Part shown: positions 35,798-48,307 of the stretch, in pieces
Layout: the number at the start of each line of letters is the position of its first letter
Numbering within the stretch: the stretch's first letter is position 1
NCBI RefSeq assembly: GCF_024323335.1
Contig: NC_066583.1
Span: 364,353,877-364,417,876, forward strand
Length of the DNA stretch: 64,000 nucleotides
Direction of reading: 5' to 3'
DNA from: Lathyrus oleraceus
Lineage: Eukaryota; Streptophyta; Magnoliopsida; Fabales; Fabaceae
Position numbers and translations under genes: made by a program
The notes under the pieces: generated by a model
Told to the model about the DNA's origin: nothing
The model's database searches: none
What the model saw: only the letters and a program-made list of their open reading frames with translations

Positions 35798-36545
35798 CTT
35801 CTTAATTGACCATATTTACCTAAAATTAATCAAAATATATTTAAATATAAAATAATTAAGTAGTTTGAGGAAAATTATAATCTCTTTACAACTTTATATA
35901 ATAAAAATCAAATGAATTGTTTGTTGGAGATTGAAACATGGAACAATAATTTACATTCATCTATCTTAACTAGCACATATTAATTAAACTACCTCACACA
36001 CCCCTTATATAGAAGCTCTTTTTCTTTTATTTCAACTAAAATACTTTTTTTTTAGTAGAATCCAATTTTCATTTTTTAGAAGAACAAACTTTTCGTACTT
36101 CCTTACCGAACTCTAAATTATTCGTATTCTTTTTTTTCTTTAAAAAATTAATATTTCAAATGAAAAAAATTGTAGAAAATATGATATTTAATGATATTAA
36201 AAGTAATTTATAACTTTTATATAAATTTATAGTCAAAGGAAAAAAATATTATATTAATGAAGATTATAATCTAAAATTGAGCATAAATATACTCTAAAAT
36301 ATGATCCTAAATCTTTTTTAATTGAAAATAAAACTTGTAGTACCTTTTCATTTACTATAAAATCAAATTTTGGATTGAGTTTAATAGTGAGCACGGAGGA
36401 TGGAGATTTTATCTTTCATAGGGAAATCAAGTTTTAGGTTTTAAGTCATTGGTGATTTACATATGATTGAGTATTTTTCTTACAAAACTTTCTTCACATA
36501 TACAATAATTTTTAACCATAGTTATTTTTTCTATTATATATACAC
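33838..36545. repeat. Repeat X, copy B (about 2.7 kb)
   Basis: This copy begins AAAACATTTAGTCTG inside copia sequence, includes the 145 bp segment missing from copy A, and extends past the end of copy A through GAAGATTATAATCTAAAATTG to CTATTATATA near 36540. The 162-codon open frame on the minus strand at 34487-34975 follows low-complexity sequence and is broken in copies A and C, so I do not treat it as a gene. Confidence 0.8.
35743..35796. repeat. (AT)n microsatellite in repeat X copy B
   Basis: About 54 bp of AT, at the same place as the tracts in copies A and C. Confidence 0.95.
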
Positions 36546-36656
36546 ACATATACAATGATTTTTAACCTTTATGGTTTCCCATACTACCACTACCCTAGGT
36601 GCAAGTTATACTATTTCATCACTTCCAATCTCTTTTCTTTGTTTTCGTGGTTCCAT

Positions 36657-36705
36657 GAACTACGGAGCTCTGACTTTCTCATCACACAATGAGAATACGT
36701 AGGCA
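36657..36705 (+). promoter_or_regulatory. LTR hairpin motif, copy 7
   Basis: Outer stem CTACG/CGTAG; inner stem TTCTCAT/ATGAGAA around CACACA. Confidence 0.6.
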
Positions 36706-37497
36706 CGAGGATGCGAATCCTTGGCGAGCATAATTATTCTTTATCCTACCTTAGGGAACCACTCATATCTTCCATGACCCATCATCTATCTTCAATCACA
36801 ACCCATTCACCTCAGTGACATACTGCCTCTATTTGGAACCAAATACAATTTTCCTTGGAATTCCATATATACCCTTTTAGGAAAATTGTTCACCTTTGTA
36901 CCAAAAGATGTTTATCGTGATGTTAAACACTTAATTCCTTTGTTTTTGGTCATTCCAACCATATATATAGTGGTTACATGCCTCATGTTCCCCGCATATT
37001 GGTTCATGTCACCTTTACTTTGTGGTTCAAATACCATTTCCTTTATGGATTCCAATACACCCTCACATTTGGTTCCAAATCATACCATTTAGTCACTTTT
37101 ACCAAATCTATTATTTCTTTGACTTTGGTTATTACTCTCTACTCCTTCATTCATTTGCATTATTCATCAATCACTACATTCATTCAGAACCTTCTACCAA
37201 TCATTCACTTCATGTGATATACTCTCTCTTTGAGCCAAATACATTATTCCTTTGAGCTATATATTGTGTCTGCTTTTGGACCAAGAGATGTTTGCCTTGA
37301 TGTCAAACACTTAATTCCCTTTGTTTTCGGTCAGACCATATATAATAGTTACATGCCTCAAGCTCCCCACATATTGGTTAATGTCAGTTTTACTCTTGGG
37401 TTCAAATTTCATCCCTTTTTAGAGTCAAACCGCCTTATCTTTTGGTTCAAACCATATTGTTATCATAATTTCTTTCACCTCCCACCATTAGTTCTAT

Positions 37498-37546
37498 GAA
37501 CTATGGAGCTCTGAATTTCTTATTGCACTATAAGGATAAGTAGGCA
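37498..37546 (+). promoter_or_regulatory. LTR hairpin motif, copy 8
   Basis: Inner stem TCTTAT/ATAAGG, with one T-G wobble pair relative to the perfectly paired copy at 27280; outer stem CTA/TAG. Confidence 0.5.
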
Positions 37547-38007
37547 TGAGGTCCCTAATCCTCACCGAGCACTCTATCTATTTCTTTTATTTTTCCTTTT
37601 ATTCTTTCACGAGTAACCCTTAGATATAACACCCATTCGAGAAAAGAGAAATCAAAACAGTTCTCATTAAGTACAACAGATATGAGGGGTGTTAATACCT
37701 TCCCCTTGCATAACTGAAATCCTTACCCAGTTTCCTTCCCCGGGTTTTATCAATGTTTTCCCTTTTCTTCGGGAATAAATAAAGTTTGATGGTGACTCTT
37801 TTGTATGTTCGAACGTGCGATGCGTTCGGGTATATTTTCGCTAGCTTTAACTCTCCATTATTGAGAAAGAACATCTTGGTTCTTTTTACGTTAAATGATT
37901 TCCTCGTATTGTCCGGATTAATCAATATTATCAACTTTAGCAATGTCTTCCATAGGTACTTCTAAAATATCATCATCATCACACACAAATATAAGCAAAT
38001 TGTTAAG

Positions 38008-38943
38008 GACAAATCACTTATAAATGACTTAGCATGGTCCTTGCAAATTCAACTAGGGGGAGAATTTTCCTTTCAACCACTCCATTTTGTTGAGGAGTTC
38101 TTGGTGCCAAAAAGTTATGAAAGATTTCATGTTCATCATAAAACTCTTCAAATGATGCATTATGAAATTATCCATCATGATCACTTCTAACTGATGTCAT
38201 CTTCAAGAATTTTTCATTCTATACTTGCTTTGCATATTTCTTGAATTCCTTGAAAGCGTCATTTTTTTGCACTATAAAAAGTGTCTAGGAATATCTAGAA
38301 AAATCATCAAAAATTACTAAAGCATATACATTACCTTCGAAGCTTCTTGTCATTGATGGACCAAACAAGTCCATGTACAACAATTAAAGTGGCCTTGTAG
38401 TTGTTACCACATTCTTTGGCCTTAAAGTTGATTTGGTTTGCTTTCCTTTTTGACATGCATCACATAATTTATCTTTGATAAACTTCATCTTTGGTAATCT
38501 AATAAAAAGATCATGTTTGACTAACTTTGTTATATGTTCCATATGAATATGGTTTATTCTCTTATGCCAAAGTCATTCATCATTATTGTTTACCATAATA
38601 AATTTTTTTCCAAAGATAAATCATCTAAAGAAATCATACAAAATGTTATTAATTCTTTTACCCATAAGTGTTATCTCATGAGTGGCTTCATCTTTGGTGA
38701 AATTAATTTTTAGACCTTTGTCACAAAGTTGGCTTATTCTTAGAAGGTTGTGACTTAATCCTATTACATAGAGTACATCATCAATTATTGTGAAAATTGG
38801 TGATATAACTTTTCGTATGCCAAGAATATTTCCTTTCTTGTTGACTCCATATGTGAGATATCCCTTAGTGAATTAAAGAACCTGAATGAAACTAGTTAGG
38901 CCTCTCAATTGATCAAAATGTTTTTATGCGCTCGACAACCTGC
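38008..38943 (-). pseudogene. Copia integrase fragment (SIRE/Maximus type), second copy
   Basis: This repeats 27790-28726 in the same orientation and with the same end points, including ACQKGKQTKS and PQQNGVVE on the minus strand. It has additional stops and small indels. It is followed by repeat X exactly as in the first copy, so the two were copied together. Confidence 0.8.
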
Positions 38944-40839
38944 ATAAAAAACATTTAGTCTGATTCTTGACTTATCATAAAGAACAAGATAGGATTGGAT
39001 TATGCAGCATCCCAATAACTCTACAATCCCAACATTAATGAATCTGCTTCAGAGTCAGGTCCATCTTTGTCAGATTTTCATGCACAACATTTATTCAAGT
39101 ATATAAAGTAGTCAGCATTAGTAAATTAAGAATACAATGATTCAAATTCATTAATTCAATTTATTTCACAAGGTCCAACATACAAACACTGGTTTCCCGA
39201 ACGTAAACCCTTAAAGTAAACTTTATATTCCAAAACTCACATAAATACAATTCATATCCATACATTATTATCAATCACGTTCAAACAAAAACCACCTCAA
39301 CCTCTGTAAATTTTGGAAATGCGAACAACCAAATAAAGCCGATCTTAACTTTGTACTACACCTTGTTTCCCCTAAAACTATAATCCTAAAACCCAATAAT
39401 AGTAATATTAACAATTTTCACTCTCAACCTAAGCATATTTACAAATCTGCAATCTCATATCATTAACAACAACACAAAAAAACAAGGTAGAAAGAAATGC
39501 AATCAATCAACGCATCAGAAATTGACTCAGTTGTACTCCACAAATCAAAAATTGACTAAATACAAATTTCAATTTATGGATACAATTTCATTTTATTTTG
39601 TAATACTCGTTCACATTTAAAATATTGAGATATGGAGATAGGTGAAGTGAAATGGAACATGTAGTATGCAATTTTGATATTTGATGGTGAGAAGGATTGG
39701 GGTTTTGATGGTGAGAGTGATGCAGGGTTTCAATGGTAAGAAGGACGGGGATTTTGATGGTGAGAAGTAAGGTTTCTGGTGAGAGAGAATGGGCGAAGAT
39801 TTTGGTGTGAAAGAAGGAAATGATGATGGTTTTATGAAAGAGAAGTGCGTTTATGTTTTTTTATTTTTAATTTATTAGTAATATTAAAAATAGTGGGAAA
39901 CAAAATATTTGGTGGCTTTCATGAAATTTTACATTGTATAAAATAGTTTAGCGTCGGACCAGATCGTCTTTAAAGTTTTGATATATAAATATAAAAATTA
40001 AAAAATCATATGAGTCCGGTGTGATGTTAAAATATATATATTTTTTTAGTTTTTTTAGCATATGATTTAACAATAGATTCATTTTAAAAACTAAAATTAA
40101 ATAAATAAATACGATAGAATCGGCCTATGTGATGTTAAGTTGATGCTAGTTGCATCAGAGTCGGGGTCAATACTAATATTTTGAAGTTAAAACGCATTTC
40201 TTTTGTGGTGTTCATTGTCGTATGGAAGAACTTTATGATTAAACAAATGTGTTTTTAATTAAGAGTTTCAGAGAAGAAAAATATGGGAGATGTGACTCTA
40301 TACTTAGAAATAGTGAATTCTCCGATTTAAAGTCAAGACAGATTCAATGGTTTCTCACATGTTTGGGTTATTTGTCAAAAACAAAGTGAATTGATTTGGT
40401 TTAAACAATATTTTAAACACCCTTATCATCAACTCCTTTTGAAAAAATATTCAAAAATTTATATTACAAGGTCTAATCTTTTTTGTTTGACAAATAATTG
40501 TGTTTTATTACTGTAAAAAGTAGGAACAATTTATTTACATTAGTACAATATAAAAAATTACAAAAAAATGTTGATGTTAAGATTACCAAGGGTTGAGCTT
40601 TAAAACAACGTTGTTTTACACTTATTTAGTCCAACTAATAAATATCATATGTGCTACTTCAATCACTTAAGTAATATATTATTTAATATACAATTATTAA
40701 TAAAAAAAATATTAATTTAATTATTTTAATATAACTAAAAATAATAAAAATTAATTAGTCATTATACGCGTGCTAGTCAAACCGTTTTTTTTTAATATTT
40801 TAAATATCAAGTGCGTAATTAACTATTTTTTCCTAAAAA

Positions 40840-40911
<72 letters not shown>

Positions 40912-41655
40912 CTTCTTAATTGACCATATTTACCTAAAATTAATCAAAATATATTTAAATATAAAATAATTAAGTAGTTTGAGGAAAATTATAATCTGTT
41001 TACAACTTTATATAATAAAAATCAAATGAATTGTTGTTGGAGATTGAAACATAGACCAATAATTTACATTCATTTATCTTAACTAGCACATACTAATTAA
41101 ACTACCTCACACGCCCCTTATATAAAAGCTCTTTTTCTTTTATTTCAACTAAAATACATTTTTTTAGTAGAATCCAATTTTTATTTTTTACAAGAACAAA
41201 CTTTTCGTACTTTCTTACGGAACTCTAAATTATTCGTATTCTTTTTTTTCTCTAAAAAAATAATATTTCAAATGAAAAAAAATTGTAGAAAATATGATAT
41301 TTAATAATATTAAAAGTAACTTATAACTTTTGTATAAATTTATAGTCAAAGGAAAAAAATATTATATTTATGAAGATTATAATCCAAAATTGAGCATAAA
41401 TATACTCTAAAATATGATCCTAAATCTTTTTTAATTGAAAATAGACCTTGTAGTACCTTTTCATTTACTATAAAATCAAATTTTGGATTGAGTTTAATAG
41501 TGAGCACGGAGGATGGAGATTTTTTATATTTCATAGAGAAATCAAGTTTTAGGTTTTAAATCATTGGTGATTTACATATGATTTTGAGTATTTTTCTTAC
41601 AAAACTTTCTTTACATATACAATGATTTTTAACCATAGTTATTTTTTCTATTATA
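38944..41655. repeat. Repeat X, copy C (about 2.7 kb)
   Basis: Complete copy beginning AAAACATTTAGTCTG and ending near CTATTATATACACACAGG. It includes the 145 bp segment and the GTCGG boxes. Its (AT)n tract is at 40847-40908. Confidence 0.8.
40847..40908. repeat. (AT)n microsatellite in repeat X copy C
   Basis: About 62 bp of AT; third independent length at the same site. Confidence 0.95.
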
Positions 41656-41697
41656 TACACACAGGAGAGATCAAATTATACCACTATATTATTTGGG

Positions 41698-41800
41698 GAT
41701 AAGATAAACATATTACAATCCTTATGGATTGTCTTGGTGGTAAAGGCTTAAGGCATAAGAGTGAGATCTTCTTAAAATCTTTGATTTGAATTCTATAGGT
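41698..41800 (+). mobile_element. Second SINE-like repeat
   Basis: CTTGGTGGTAAAGGCTTAAGG resembles a degenerate A box, and TTTGATTTGAATTCTA a B box about 40 bp later, followed by GGTGTCAACAATTT. The arrangement is that of plant tRNA-derived SINEs. Confidence 0.45.
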
Positions 41801-42071
41801 GTCAACAATTTATATGTACATTGAAATTTTTAGTTTAAAATAAAATATAAAATAAGATACACATATTTAAGTACGTTGAGAATAAATGATATTAATATTG
41901 TCATATCCCAATAACATTTTAATGTATTTATATTGATATAAAAAAATTACAAAAATAATCTATATATAATATGAATATTTCAATTTTAAATTTCAATTAT
42001 TCAATTAAAAATATAAAATGGTATAACAATATAAAAATATAAAAAATTGGTTAAAATTTATTATTTCTCAC

Positions 42072-42742
42072 AATTTTATATGGAAACTAAATATATTATT
42101 GCATTTTCCAAGTTGTTATTTTATGTATATTTTTTTACCATTGTTATTTATGTACACATAATGCAATATCATTTGAATATTAAAATAACAAGTGTTGAGT
42201 TGGTTCAGGTTCATCTATGTTTCAACAAGTTGATGCATGTTCAATATATTTAATAACTCCAATCAATCCCAAAAAAACATGTCATTATGCCTCAACTATA
42301 TGTGCGAGAAAGAAATATCTCATCTTTAAAAAGTATCACAAAAAGAAGGAAACTTAATTTGACAATAGAGATATCAAATATCTCTACTATCTGTGTGGGA
42401 TGAGAAATATCAAATACCGGTAAAAAGGATTTAGGAATCTCTATTGTCAAATTAAGTTTTCTTCTTTTTGTGACACTTTTTAAAGGTGAGATATTTCTTT
42501 CTCGCACAAATAGTTGAGACACAATGATATTTTTATGGGGTTGATTGAAGTTATTAGATATATTGGATTTGCAGATACATCAACTTATTGAAACATAGAT
42601 GAACCTGAACCAACTCAACACTTGTTATTTTGAAATTCAAATAATACTGCATTATGTGTACATAAATAACAAAGGGTAAAAATATATACATAAAATAATA
42701 ACTTGGAAAATACAATAATATGTTTAGTTTCCATATAAAATT
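42072..42742. repeat. Foldback element with 300 bp arms
   Basis: The left arm (42072-42372) and right arm (42437-42742) are inverted copies, about nine tenths identical by eye, separated by 64 bp. Both arms carry ATGGAAACTAAA, ACACTTGTTATTTT (one orientation each) and GTGCGAGAAAGAAATATCTC. The open frames on the two strands inside the arms encode similar peptides because they are the same sequence. It could be a foldback MITE or an inverted duplication; no transposase is present. Confidence 0.85.
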
Positions 42743-43216
42743 ATTTAGTGAGCTTTTATAGATGATCACAATTGGTGCCCTATCTTTGGATTTCATTTGG
42801 TTTTTGATGTGCATAATTCATTCATATTACTAGTTGTTTTGACAAAAGTGCTCAATTGTTGATTCCTATCATATATAAGTTCAAAAGATATTGGTTAAAG
42901 TCATGACACCTAAGAAAATATTGAATTGAAGAATATTATAGAACTCAAAATAAATTTTTGAGATGTTAGAAATAGATAAGAATGAAAAGTTGAAAATGAA
43001 TGAAAATGCACTATCATAGTACGACCTCTAAATGTAATTTTGTCCCGATGACTAAAAAGCAGAGCTATAAATAGTAAGAAAACTCTACATCAAAAGGTAC
43101 ATGCCTAGAGGTTGCAAGGATTTGTAGAAAGAAACAAAGAGATAAACTATAAATGAAAGCACCATTTCTCTCCCATGTCCAATTTTGAGCAATCTAACGA
43201 TGTAGGATACCACACT
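42743..43216 (+). other. Unassigned AT-rich sequence with a TATA-like box
   Basis: TATAAATAG at 43066-43074 is followed by ACTCTACATC about 25 bp later, a promoter-like arrangement. It lies 140 bp before segment Y and is present only next to this copy of Y. No gene or LTR could be assigned. Confidence 0.25.
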
Positions 43217-44600
43217 AAGGATCACTTATAGTTTGGAAATAGTAAGGGATTATCGTTATTTATTTAGGTTTATCATTTTTATTCATACTTGTTTAGAAGC
43301 GAGGAACCTAACTTCTTAGTAATTCGAATTTGCTTTGCTCACTATGAGCTAAATCCCATTTGTTGGATATTGTGAAGTTCAATGAACAAGTAGTCTTTGA
43401 ATGCTTATGAATGTGATGTTATGTTGAGTTCTTGTATTTATTTCGATATGTTTAATTTTGATCTTGATCATCTTAGAATTAGATAAAAGTTTATTAAGTT
43501 GCGATAGTGGTTGGTAAATGAATTTCTATAACTAATATGGTAAATTAGAGAGTAGTCACACACAAGCGGAATTGGAAGATCATTTAGAGATCATCAAACA
43601 TATTGGATTCAATGTTACTATTGTAACTTCAGCCAAGGAAAAAGTTTTCAGATATTTATATGGATTTGATCGGCCGTGGGAACCACATATTATTCAGAGG
43701 GTTGAACTGCACCTCCTTAACTCTAAAAATACATACATGTTATACAAAAAAATAGCCTTTGAACCCCAAGAAATTTGTACATTTCACATGCTTTTTGTGA
43801 TTTCAAATTCAATTTAATGCAATTAAAGTCAATTTAATCTGCTTTCCTTTCTCACCTCTTCGAAATGAATGCCTTATTTGATTTTGAGTATAATTTCAAG
43901 TTGAAATTATAGACTATTTAATTGCACATTATAATTTATTTAAATTAATCTCTCTCTCTCTCTCAAAATTTTCTCCAATAATCTCTTTAAGACAACTCAG
44001 TTGGTAGTTGTGTAGAGACATCAGGTGTAGGAGCGTGAGTTCAAGCCCGCGACATCCCACTTGTTCATCTTTAAATAAGGTGAACTCCAACCACTGGGTT
44101 ATTTACAAATATTTTCCTACAATAAAATTTTATTCAAAATAATTTTTCTACCTCTCAAGTAGGTATAGTTACTTATTACTACTATAATTTTATTATATAA
44201 CAATGGTTAATGCTAAAGAAACATATATAATAGAATTGAACATTGTTGGGTATTTATTTAAGGGAAAAGAGACGAAGCTAACTAAGAAAAATAACAATGT
44301 TGTTGCATTGTTTCCAAATTTCAAGAAAATGATCAATTTCAACTGGTGTACTAAATTTTCCATTAATAAATTTGAATCGGTTTTTGCTTATAAGAAACAT
44401 TTTAGTATGCGACCCCATGATTCATAGTTTTTATTTGATAAGGAAGCAGTAACAAGACTGACACCAATATTTGAATCAAGGTGAAGGTAGTAAGGACTCA
44501 ATTGATCAAGTGTTGGGTTCTTGGATGATTGATGTCACTATTGTTGTTGTTGATGATGATGGAAGAGGAATCTCCATGATTAAATTGATCCACCATTAAT
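43217..44600 (+). repeat. Segment Y, second copy
   Basis: Copy of 31056-32446, with the exon-like frame at 43572-43817, the CT tract, the SINE-like sequence at 43990-44112 and the second frame at 44203-44427 (ELNIVGYLFKGKETKLTKK). The flanks differ completely from those of the first copy. Confidence 0.8.
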
Positions 44601-45057
44601 GTAAAAATATAAGTAACTTCAGATGATATTTAAAAAAAAATTATAAACTAATTATACATGTACTGATACCATAATACAATGTGAAATATGTAAAATGTAA
44701 TTGAATATGCAAAGGGTAATTGAATTCTCTTGCTCATTGATTTGGATAATATGAATACAAGATAATGTATGAATAAATTTGCCACAACTAACAAAACTAA
44801 CACCTAAATAACTTAACAAAATGGTACATGTGTTATCCTATAAGAGTAATAACTCCACTAAAATTCATGTTTTGACGCAATAGTTTGAAGAAAATGAAAT
44901 CACTATTAAAGACTATTATCTAATTTCATTTAATAAACTTTAAAATTTAATAACAAATGAATATTTTTCTCTATTTAGATTAATCATCAAATTCATTTAT
45001 TATAGTTTTCACTTAAGACATCATATGCCCCCAAACTTTATCAAGGGAATGACATTA
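44601..45057. other. Single-copy AT-rich spacer
   Basis: I see no open frame, repeat or signal here; this is sequence between segment Y and the full copia insertion. Confidence 0.4.
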
Positions 45058-45062
45058 TAATC
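45058..45062. other. Target-site duplication, left (TAATC)
   Basis: TAATC before the left LTR equals TAATC after the right LTR at 49527-49531. Confidence 0.85.
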
Positions 45063-45221
45063 GGTAAGAATATGGGAAAATGTCATTTCATAGATCCCAT
45101 GGCATAACTTCTAGTTTACATGTACGGTCGATTACTTATATAACAAGTAATCACACTCATAACTAACTACCTCATAACTAACTCCTAGTTAGTTATTCTA
45201 TTGGCTAAACACATTCTAACA
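45063..45221 (-). repeat. 3' LTR of the copia element
   Basis: On the minus strand it begins TGTTAGAATGTGTTT and ends ATTCTTACC (CA expected; the last base pair is mutated). AGAGGAGTGTA just before it on the minus strand is the polypurine tract. Confidence 0.88.
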
Positions 45222-45393
45222 TACACTCCTCTAATCTGAAACTTAGCAAAGAAACAAATTAAAACATGATACAATCATTGGATCAATAAACATTTACAGT
45301 AAAGATTTAAATGACACAAATTTCAATTCTTGTTCTGATGTAATTGAAAGATTCAAGCTTCAATGGCTTTGTTAGTACATCTCCAAGTTGTTA

Positions 45394-46993
45394 TCATGTG
45401 CTGCAATGATTCATCTTTATTGTTCCATCTTTGGTCAATTCCCTAAGAAAGTGAAACCTTACATCTATGTACTTATATCTTCCATGCATGACATGGTTCT
45501 TTGACAACTTAATTATGGAATTATTGTCACACATGATAATCGTACCATGATTCTGAGTCTGACCAAGCTTGTGAAGAATGTGTTGAAGCCACACTACTTG
45601 AAAAGCACATGAGGCTGCTGCAATAAACTCAGCTTCGATGCTTGAAAGAGTTACAATGGATAGCTTCTTTGAAGACCATGATATATGACCTAATCCAATC
45701 TTAAGCACATACCCTATAGTGCTTTTTTCTGTTATCACTATCTCCTGCATAATTTGAGTCTGACCACCCCTGCAGTGTCATCTCATCATTCATCTTGTAC
45801 AAGATTCCCAAATTCATAATTCCCTTTAGGTACCTTGAGATTTATGTTATTGCTGCTAAATGAATTTCAGTTGGTCTCTCCATGCATCTAGGCATAAGCA
45901 CATCGAATATGCAAGATCAATCCTAGTAGCAAGCGAATACATTAAGCTTCCCAGCATTTGCTTGGACATCAACTAACTTTCCATTTTCATCCTTGGTCAA
46001 CCTACAACCTGGCACAATAGGATTATAAACCTTATTGCATTCATCGATGCCAAATCTTGTGAAAATTTCATTGGCATATTTTTCTTGGTAGATGAAGATT
46101 CATGCACTTTCAGGCTTTACTTCCACCCCAAGGAAGTATCTCATCTTCCCCACATTTGTCATAGAAAACATTTTCCTCGTTGATTCTTTGAATCTTTCAA
46201 ACATTTATTTATTATTGCATGTGTAGATTAGATCATCTACATACAAGCTGACTATAGGGATCTTGTCCTCACTATGCTTCACAAATAATGTATGTTCATG
46301 AGATCATTTTTCAAAATTCTCTTGATTGAAATATGCTTCAATCTTGCTATATAAGGCCTCTGGAGCTTGCTTAAGGTCATAAATTGTCTTTCTCAACTTG
46401 TAGACCTTGTCTTTCCTTCCTTTCTCATAGTCAAGAGGTTGATCTACATAGACATCTTCCATCAACTCACCATGTAGGAATGCACTCTTGATATCAAGTT
46501 GATACACCAACCACTTTTTGCATGCTGCAAGTGCTAGGACACTCCTGATAGTATCTCATCTTGCCACAGGGGTAAAAACTTCATTGTAATTTATGCCATG
46601 TTTGTTGTGAGTACCCTTTAGCCACGATTTTTTTTCTTTGTATTTATCCACTTCCCCTTTTTCATTGCATTTAGTTTTGTATATCTATTTGACCTCAACT
46701 TTCTTGGCTCCTGGTGGTAGATTGACTAGACTCAAATTATCATTTTTCTCAATACTTTCAATTTCCAAGTCCATAGCTTTCCTCCACTTCTCATGCTTGA
46801 TTGCTTCATCATAATTGAGAGGATCATTGCTGTTACAAAACACTGCTAAGTTGTGTATATGTTCATCTTCTTTCTCTTATGAGTTTGTAACATAGTCATC
46901 TAAGTACCCTGGCCTTCTTCTTTGTCTTACTCCAGGCTCACTATACTCTTGCCTTTGAGAATTGTTTTCTTATTTAGTTGTAGTATCCTCACT
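45394..46993 (-). pseudogene. Copia reverse transcriptase and RNase H
   Basis: On the minus strand: YQLDIKSAFLHGELMEDVYV (46505-46450), KVYKLRKTIYDLKQAPEALY, the catalytic YVDDL near 46235, KMRYFLGVEV, then RNase H with YVLKIGLGHISWSSKKLSIV, SSIEAEFIAAASCAFQVVWL and CDNNSIIKLSKNHVMHGRYK. RT motifs and the RNase H glutamate are readable. Several stops and frame changes between 46300 and 45750 inactivate it. Confidence 0.88.
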
Positions 46994-47002
46994 TGCACTT
47001 TA

Positions 47003-48307
47003 TTATAAATTACTTCCATCATGCTGAGAATTATCATTTTCAATATGCACTCCATCATCAATCACTTCAACCTCATCACTCTCCACGTCTACTTCTTCTC
47101 CATCAACATTGTTGGTTGATTGACTCTTGTCATCTTTATCATTCATGTTCCATTTCCAACCTTTTGATTCTTCAAAAACCACATCCTTGTCGATCAGAAT
47201 CTTATTATTCACAAGATCATATAGTTTGTAGGCCTTTGATTCTTCATGAACTCCCATAAGAACACACTTTATACTCTTAACATCTAGCTTTTTCATGTGT
47301 ACATCTGGAATGTGTAAAAAAGCTATACACCTAAACACCTTGAAGTGATGCACTGGGGGATTTACACCACTCCACGCCTCTTCTAGAGTCATGGTCTTCA
47401 CATACAATATTGGACTTTTGTTGATTACACATGCTTCCCATTTAGCTGCTTCAGACCAAAAATTCTTAGGAAATTTTCTACTTGACATCATGCTTCTGAT
47501 CACATTCATCAATGTCCTGTTCTTTCTCTTTGATACTCCATTATGTCGTGGAGTATAAGCAGTTATCAATGACCTCTTGATTCCATGAAGACTGCATAAA
47601 TAATAAAAAGCATTTGATGTAAACTCTTCTCCTTTATATATCCTAAGACATTTGATGTAGAGGTATGATTCTTTTTCCAATGCTTAGAAGCATTTGAAAA
47701 CATCAAAGGCACAAGCCTTTTCATGCAAAAATTAAATCCATATTTTCCTACTAAAGTCATCTATGAATGTAATGAAATGACTGCTTCCACCATTTGATGC
47801 AGGCTTGATAGGTTCACACACATATGAGTGGATTAACTCAATCTTTTCTTTAGCTCTCCATTTAACATGCTTTGGTATGGTTTCTCTATGTTGCTTTACC
47901 ATCAAGCAATATGAATACGTCTCCTCCAGGTCCTTCAATCTAGGCATTCCATTTACCATATCCTTCTTGATGAGTGTGTCAAGGCCTTTGAAACTCAGAT
48001 GGGCATATTTGCAATGCCACATGTGTGTGACATTCTTTGTATAAATCTCCATGCATGTGGGAAGAACTACAAGTGCATACACAACAAACATCATGTTGGA
48101 TGAGATATTTGTATTCATAATCAACCCTTTATCACCATGAAGTACCTTGCAACCTCCATCTTTGAACATTATTATTATATCCTTTTGCATTAGTTTACCA
48201 ACACTTAGAAGATTATTCTTCAAGCCTAGAAAGCAATACACATCAGTAATTACCCGAGTGATGCCATTCATGTGAAGCTTCAAATTTCCCTTTCCCATCA
48301 TTTGCAT
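47003..48307 (-). pseudogene. Copia integrase with pre-integrase zinc region
   Basis: On the minus strand the protease-end/pre-integrase part reads FLGLKNNLLSVGKLMQKDI, then MWHCKYAHLSFKGLDTL (zinc histidines) and a position usually C-C-changed to CLMVKQH. The core has ITFIDDFSRKIW (first aspartate) and, after a frameshift near 47750-47680, GEEFTSNAFYYLCS and AYTPRHNGVSKRKNRTL, where the usual catalytic glutamate (GVSE) is lysine. The tail to 47003 has MSSRKFPKNFWSEAAKWEA and GVHEESKAYKLYD. Confidence 0.87.

Larger units (their letters stand above)
36546..38007 (+). mobile_element. Second copy of the Tat/Ogre LTR tip
   Basis: From CTTTATGGTTTCCCATACTACC on, the sequence follows 26345-27790 base for base apart from scattered changes. 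It carries two hairpin motifs (36657 and about 37498), GGGGTGTTAATACCTTCCCC and GGTGACTCTTTTGT. The LTR end and the 150 bp of unassigned sequence between LTR and copia are also duplicated, so the copying unit was larger than the LTR. Confidence 0.8.

Noticed and set aside
36546..38007. 77-99 codon plus-strand frames conserved between 26670-27281 and 36886-37499
   Set aside because: They are conserved because the whole LTR tip is duplicated; there is no domain, and the DNA is as similar outside the frames as inside.
42047..42814. Two similar peptides on opposite strands (HIMQYHLN-type)
   Set aside because: They come from the two arms of the foldback and have no homologue I recognise.
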